Positions 5,548 through 6,859 of a stretch of 6,859 nucleotides of DNA are shown here, piece after piece; the stretch's first letter is position 1, and each line of letters begins with the position of its first letter. The stretch covers positions 1-6,859 of the forward strand of contig JACCZO010000099.1 of the NCBI GenBank assembly GCA_013695925.1. The letters run 5' to 3'. The notes under the pieces are model-generated. The model saw only the letters and a list, made by a program, of their open reading frames with translations, did no database searches and was not told the DNA's origin. This DNA is from Chthoniobacterales bacterium. GTDB lineage: Bacteria > Verrucomicrobiota > Verrucomicrobiia > Chthoniobacterales > UBA10450. The position numbers were made by a program, and so were the translations under genes.

Positions 5548-6297
5548 TTAATTGGATAGCGCCGCCACCTTGACCCCGGCCGCGCTTAATTGCGCGCGCA
5601 ATTTCTGCGCGAAAGCGACCGCTTCCGGTTTGTCGCCGTGCAGGCAGATCGTGTCCACCTCAAGAGGGACATCGCTCCCGTCGACCGCGCGCACCACGTT
5701 TTCGCGCAGCATGCGCAGGACCCGCTCGGCCGCTTCCTCAGCGTCGTGCAGAAGCGCGTCTGGCCGCGTCCGAGGGACGAGCGAGCCGTCGGGCAAATAA
5801 TTACGATCGGCGAAAACTTCGCGCGCGACCCGCAGCGCGATCGCGGCGGCGGCGCGGGCCAGCGCGCTGCCGGCCGGCGCGAAGAGCAGAAGACGGCGAT
5901 CGACCGCGAGGATGGCGTTCGTCACCGCCTCGGCCAGGGCCGGATCGCGTGCCGCCATGTTATAGAGCGCGCCGTGGGGTTTCACATGGTTCGGCCGCAC
6001 GCCTAACGAAGTTGCGACGGCCTGGAACGCTCCGACCTGATTGGTAACGAGGGCAAAGACTTCGCCCGGCGTGACCGGCAGCTCGCGCCGCCCAAAATTC
6101 TCGCGATCGGCCAGGCCGGGGTGCGCCCCCACCGCCACTCCCGCTGCTTTCGCGGCCAGGATGGAAGCGGTCATGCTGCCCGGATCGCCGGCATGAAAAC
6201 CGCAGGCGATATTGGCCGAGCTGACGAGCGCGAGCAGCTCGCCTTCGCCGGCCGCGCCCTCACCGAGATCGGCATTCAGATCGACTGACAGATTCAT
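5548..6297 (-). CDS. pxpA: 5-oxoprolinase subunit A (LamB/YcsF family)
   Basis: Subunit of the cytoplasmic three-part PxpABC 5-oxoprolinase, which uses ATP to open 5-oxoproline (pyroglutamate) to L-glutamate and so clears a damage product of glutamine and glutamate. The 249-residue length is normal (E. coli about 244). Family motifs in order: DLNADLGEG (6-14), SANIACGFHAGDP (27-39), GAHPGLADRENFGRR (57-71), VKPHGALYN (105-113), FADRNY (162-167) and ICLHGD (217-222). All are intact, so the subunit is probably active. The ATG overlaps the pxpC stop in ATGA, implying translational coupling, and the permease follows after four bases. Confidence 0.96.
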   Translation of the reverse strand: MNLSVDLNADLGEGAAGEGELLALVSSANIACGFHAGDPGSMTASILAAKAAGVAVGAHPGLADRENFGRRELPVTPGEVFALVTNQVGAFQAVATSLGVRPNHVKPHGALYNMAARDPALAEAVTNAILAVDRRLLLFAPAGSALARAAAAIALRVAREVFADRNYLPDGSLVPRTRPDALLHDAEEAAERVLRMLRENVVRAVDGSDVPLEVDTICLHGDKPEAVAFAQKLRAQLSAAGVKVAALSN

Positions 6298-6859
6298 TTG
6301 CGGCGGAGACTGAGAGCGACTCGAAAAAGTTCCAGATCGTTCGCGCGTTCCTCGAACAACGCGACGGCCTCGTCCAGGCTCACCTGCTCGAAACGGACGG
6401 TGTCGTTAGGCAAAAGCTGGGCCGCGGGCGCGAGATCGACTGTGACCACGTGCGCGATCTTGGGGTAGCCGCCGATCGTTTGGCAATCCCCGAGCAATAG
6501 AATCGGCTGCCCGTTGTTCGCCACCTGCACCGTTCCCGGCGCGACCGCCTCGGAGAGCAACTCGCGCTTCTTTTTGCGCGCCAGCGCCGCGCCTTCCAGG
6601 CGCACGCCCATCCGGTCCGCCTCGGCGCCAACGGTGAAGGCGGTTTCCAGAAACGAGTGCCGCGACTTGCGGTCAAACAGGTCCCATTCCGCGCCCCGCA
6701 CCACGCGCAGGATGGGCGTCGGCAGGGCAGTCAGGCTCCACTCCGGCAGCGCGCTCCAGGACGCGAGCCGCGGCGCATCCTCCGCCGGGGGAGCGGCTTT
6801 GCCTAACGAGAGCTCGTCGCCATCCTGCAAGTTGCGGCCGGCGAAGCCGCCGAACTGCG
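6294..6859 (-). CDS. pxpC: 5-oxoprolinase subunit C (biotin-dependent carboxyltransferase-like), 5' end outside window
   Basis: The frame is open to the right edge, and the first visible residues (QFGGFAGRNLQDGDELSLG) are the internal GGF.GR.L..GD.L.LG motif of the family. The gene therefore continues outside the window rather than starting at the TTG near 6830. About 187 of the usual 310-330 residues are present. Further family motifs are VVRGAEWDLF, FTVGAEADRMGVRLEG, GTVQVANNGQPILLLGDCQT, GGYPKIAHVVTVDL and LLPNDTVRFEQV. In PxpABC the B and C subunits act together on the intermediate formed from 5-oxoproline; homologues include E. coli YbgK and Bacillus KipA. The stop overlaps the pxpA start by four bases. 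pxpB is expected directly upstream, outside the window. Confidence 0.95.
   Translation of the reverse strand, partial: QFGGFAGRNLQDGDELSLGKAAPPAEDAPRLASWSALPEWSLTALPTPILRVVRGAEWDLFDRKSRHSFLETAFTVGAEADRMGVRLEGAALARKKKRELLSEAVAPGTVQVANNGQPILLLGDCQTIGGYPKIAHVVTVDLAPAAQLLPNDTVRFEQVSLDEAVALFEERANDLELFRVALSLRRK

Larger units (their letters stand above)
3406..6809. repeat. Dispersed nine-base motif TCGTTAGGC, seven exact copies
   Basis: Exact copies on the plus strand are at 3406-3414, 3793-3801, 5527-5535 and 6403-6411. Copies on the minus strand (plus strand reads GCCTAACGA) are at 4653-4661, 6001-6009 and 6801-6809. Near copies sharing GTTAGGC are at 4956-4964 (TTGTTAGGC, minus) and 3118-3126 (GAGTTAGGC, plus). 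Flanking bases are not conserved, so the word itself is the unit. All copies are inside genes: five exact copies read Ser-Leu-Gly (TCG TTA GGC) and two lie in Pro-Asn-Glu/Asp codons on the opposite orientation. Two copies share ancestry because they sit at the same place in the tandem repeat domains. The function is not established; a DNA-uptake-type sequence is the leading idea. Confidence 0.7.

Noticed and set aside
3406..6809. TTAGGC as telomere-type repeats
   Set aside because: The copies are dispersed, never in tandem, lie inside bacterial genes and share a nine-base not six-base core.

Overview
The window looks like part of a GC-rich chromosome from a free-living, probably soil-dwelling Verrucomicrobiota member (Chthoniobacterales-like). 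I infer this mainly from the two C-terminal repeat domains of the secreted metallopeptidase (GGFI...VRAIGPSLG...), which I associate from memory with that group. No rRNA, tRNA, CRISPR array, insertion sequence or integrase was found.

Layout. Positions 1-432 (minus) hold the 5' part of a broken outer-membrane protein gene with a one-base frameshift. Positions 433-827 are non-coding and contain a 62-base inverted repeat that can fold into a cloverleaf. Positions 828-1640 (plus) encode a complete dimanganese catalase. It converges on a 34-residue membrane peptide gene (1686-1790, minus). Positions 1807-1832 hold a hairpin with a T tract, and 1853-1933 a decayed fragment of the repeat domain that is intact further downstream. 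A plausible sigma-70 promoter (1997-2025) precedes a secreted protein of unknown function (2052-2639) and an overlapping secreted matrixin-type zinc peptidase (2572-4056) with two tandem repeat domains. Convergent to it, on the minus strand, is a tight operon: pxpC (partial, cut by the window end), pxpA and an APC-family amino acid permease (5543-4041).

How the genes work together. PxpA and PxpC are two of the three subunits of prokaryotic 5-oxoprolinase, which opens 5-oxoproline to glutamate at the cost of ATP. pxpB is expected just beyond the right edge. The permease, four bases downstream of pxpA, may import an amino acid or 5-oxoproline. The catalase removes hydrogen peroxide. The secreted pair probably acts at or outside the cell surface.

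Most interesting observation. The nine-base word TCGTTAGGC occurs seven times on the two strands, all between 3406 and 6809, where about 0.05 would be expected by chance in the whole window. It falls in different genes, both orientations and two reading frames. This fits selection on DNA, as for DNA-uptake sequences, better than selection on protein. The left half of the window (1-3400) has no exact copy.
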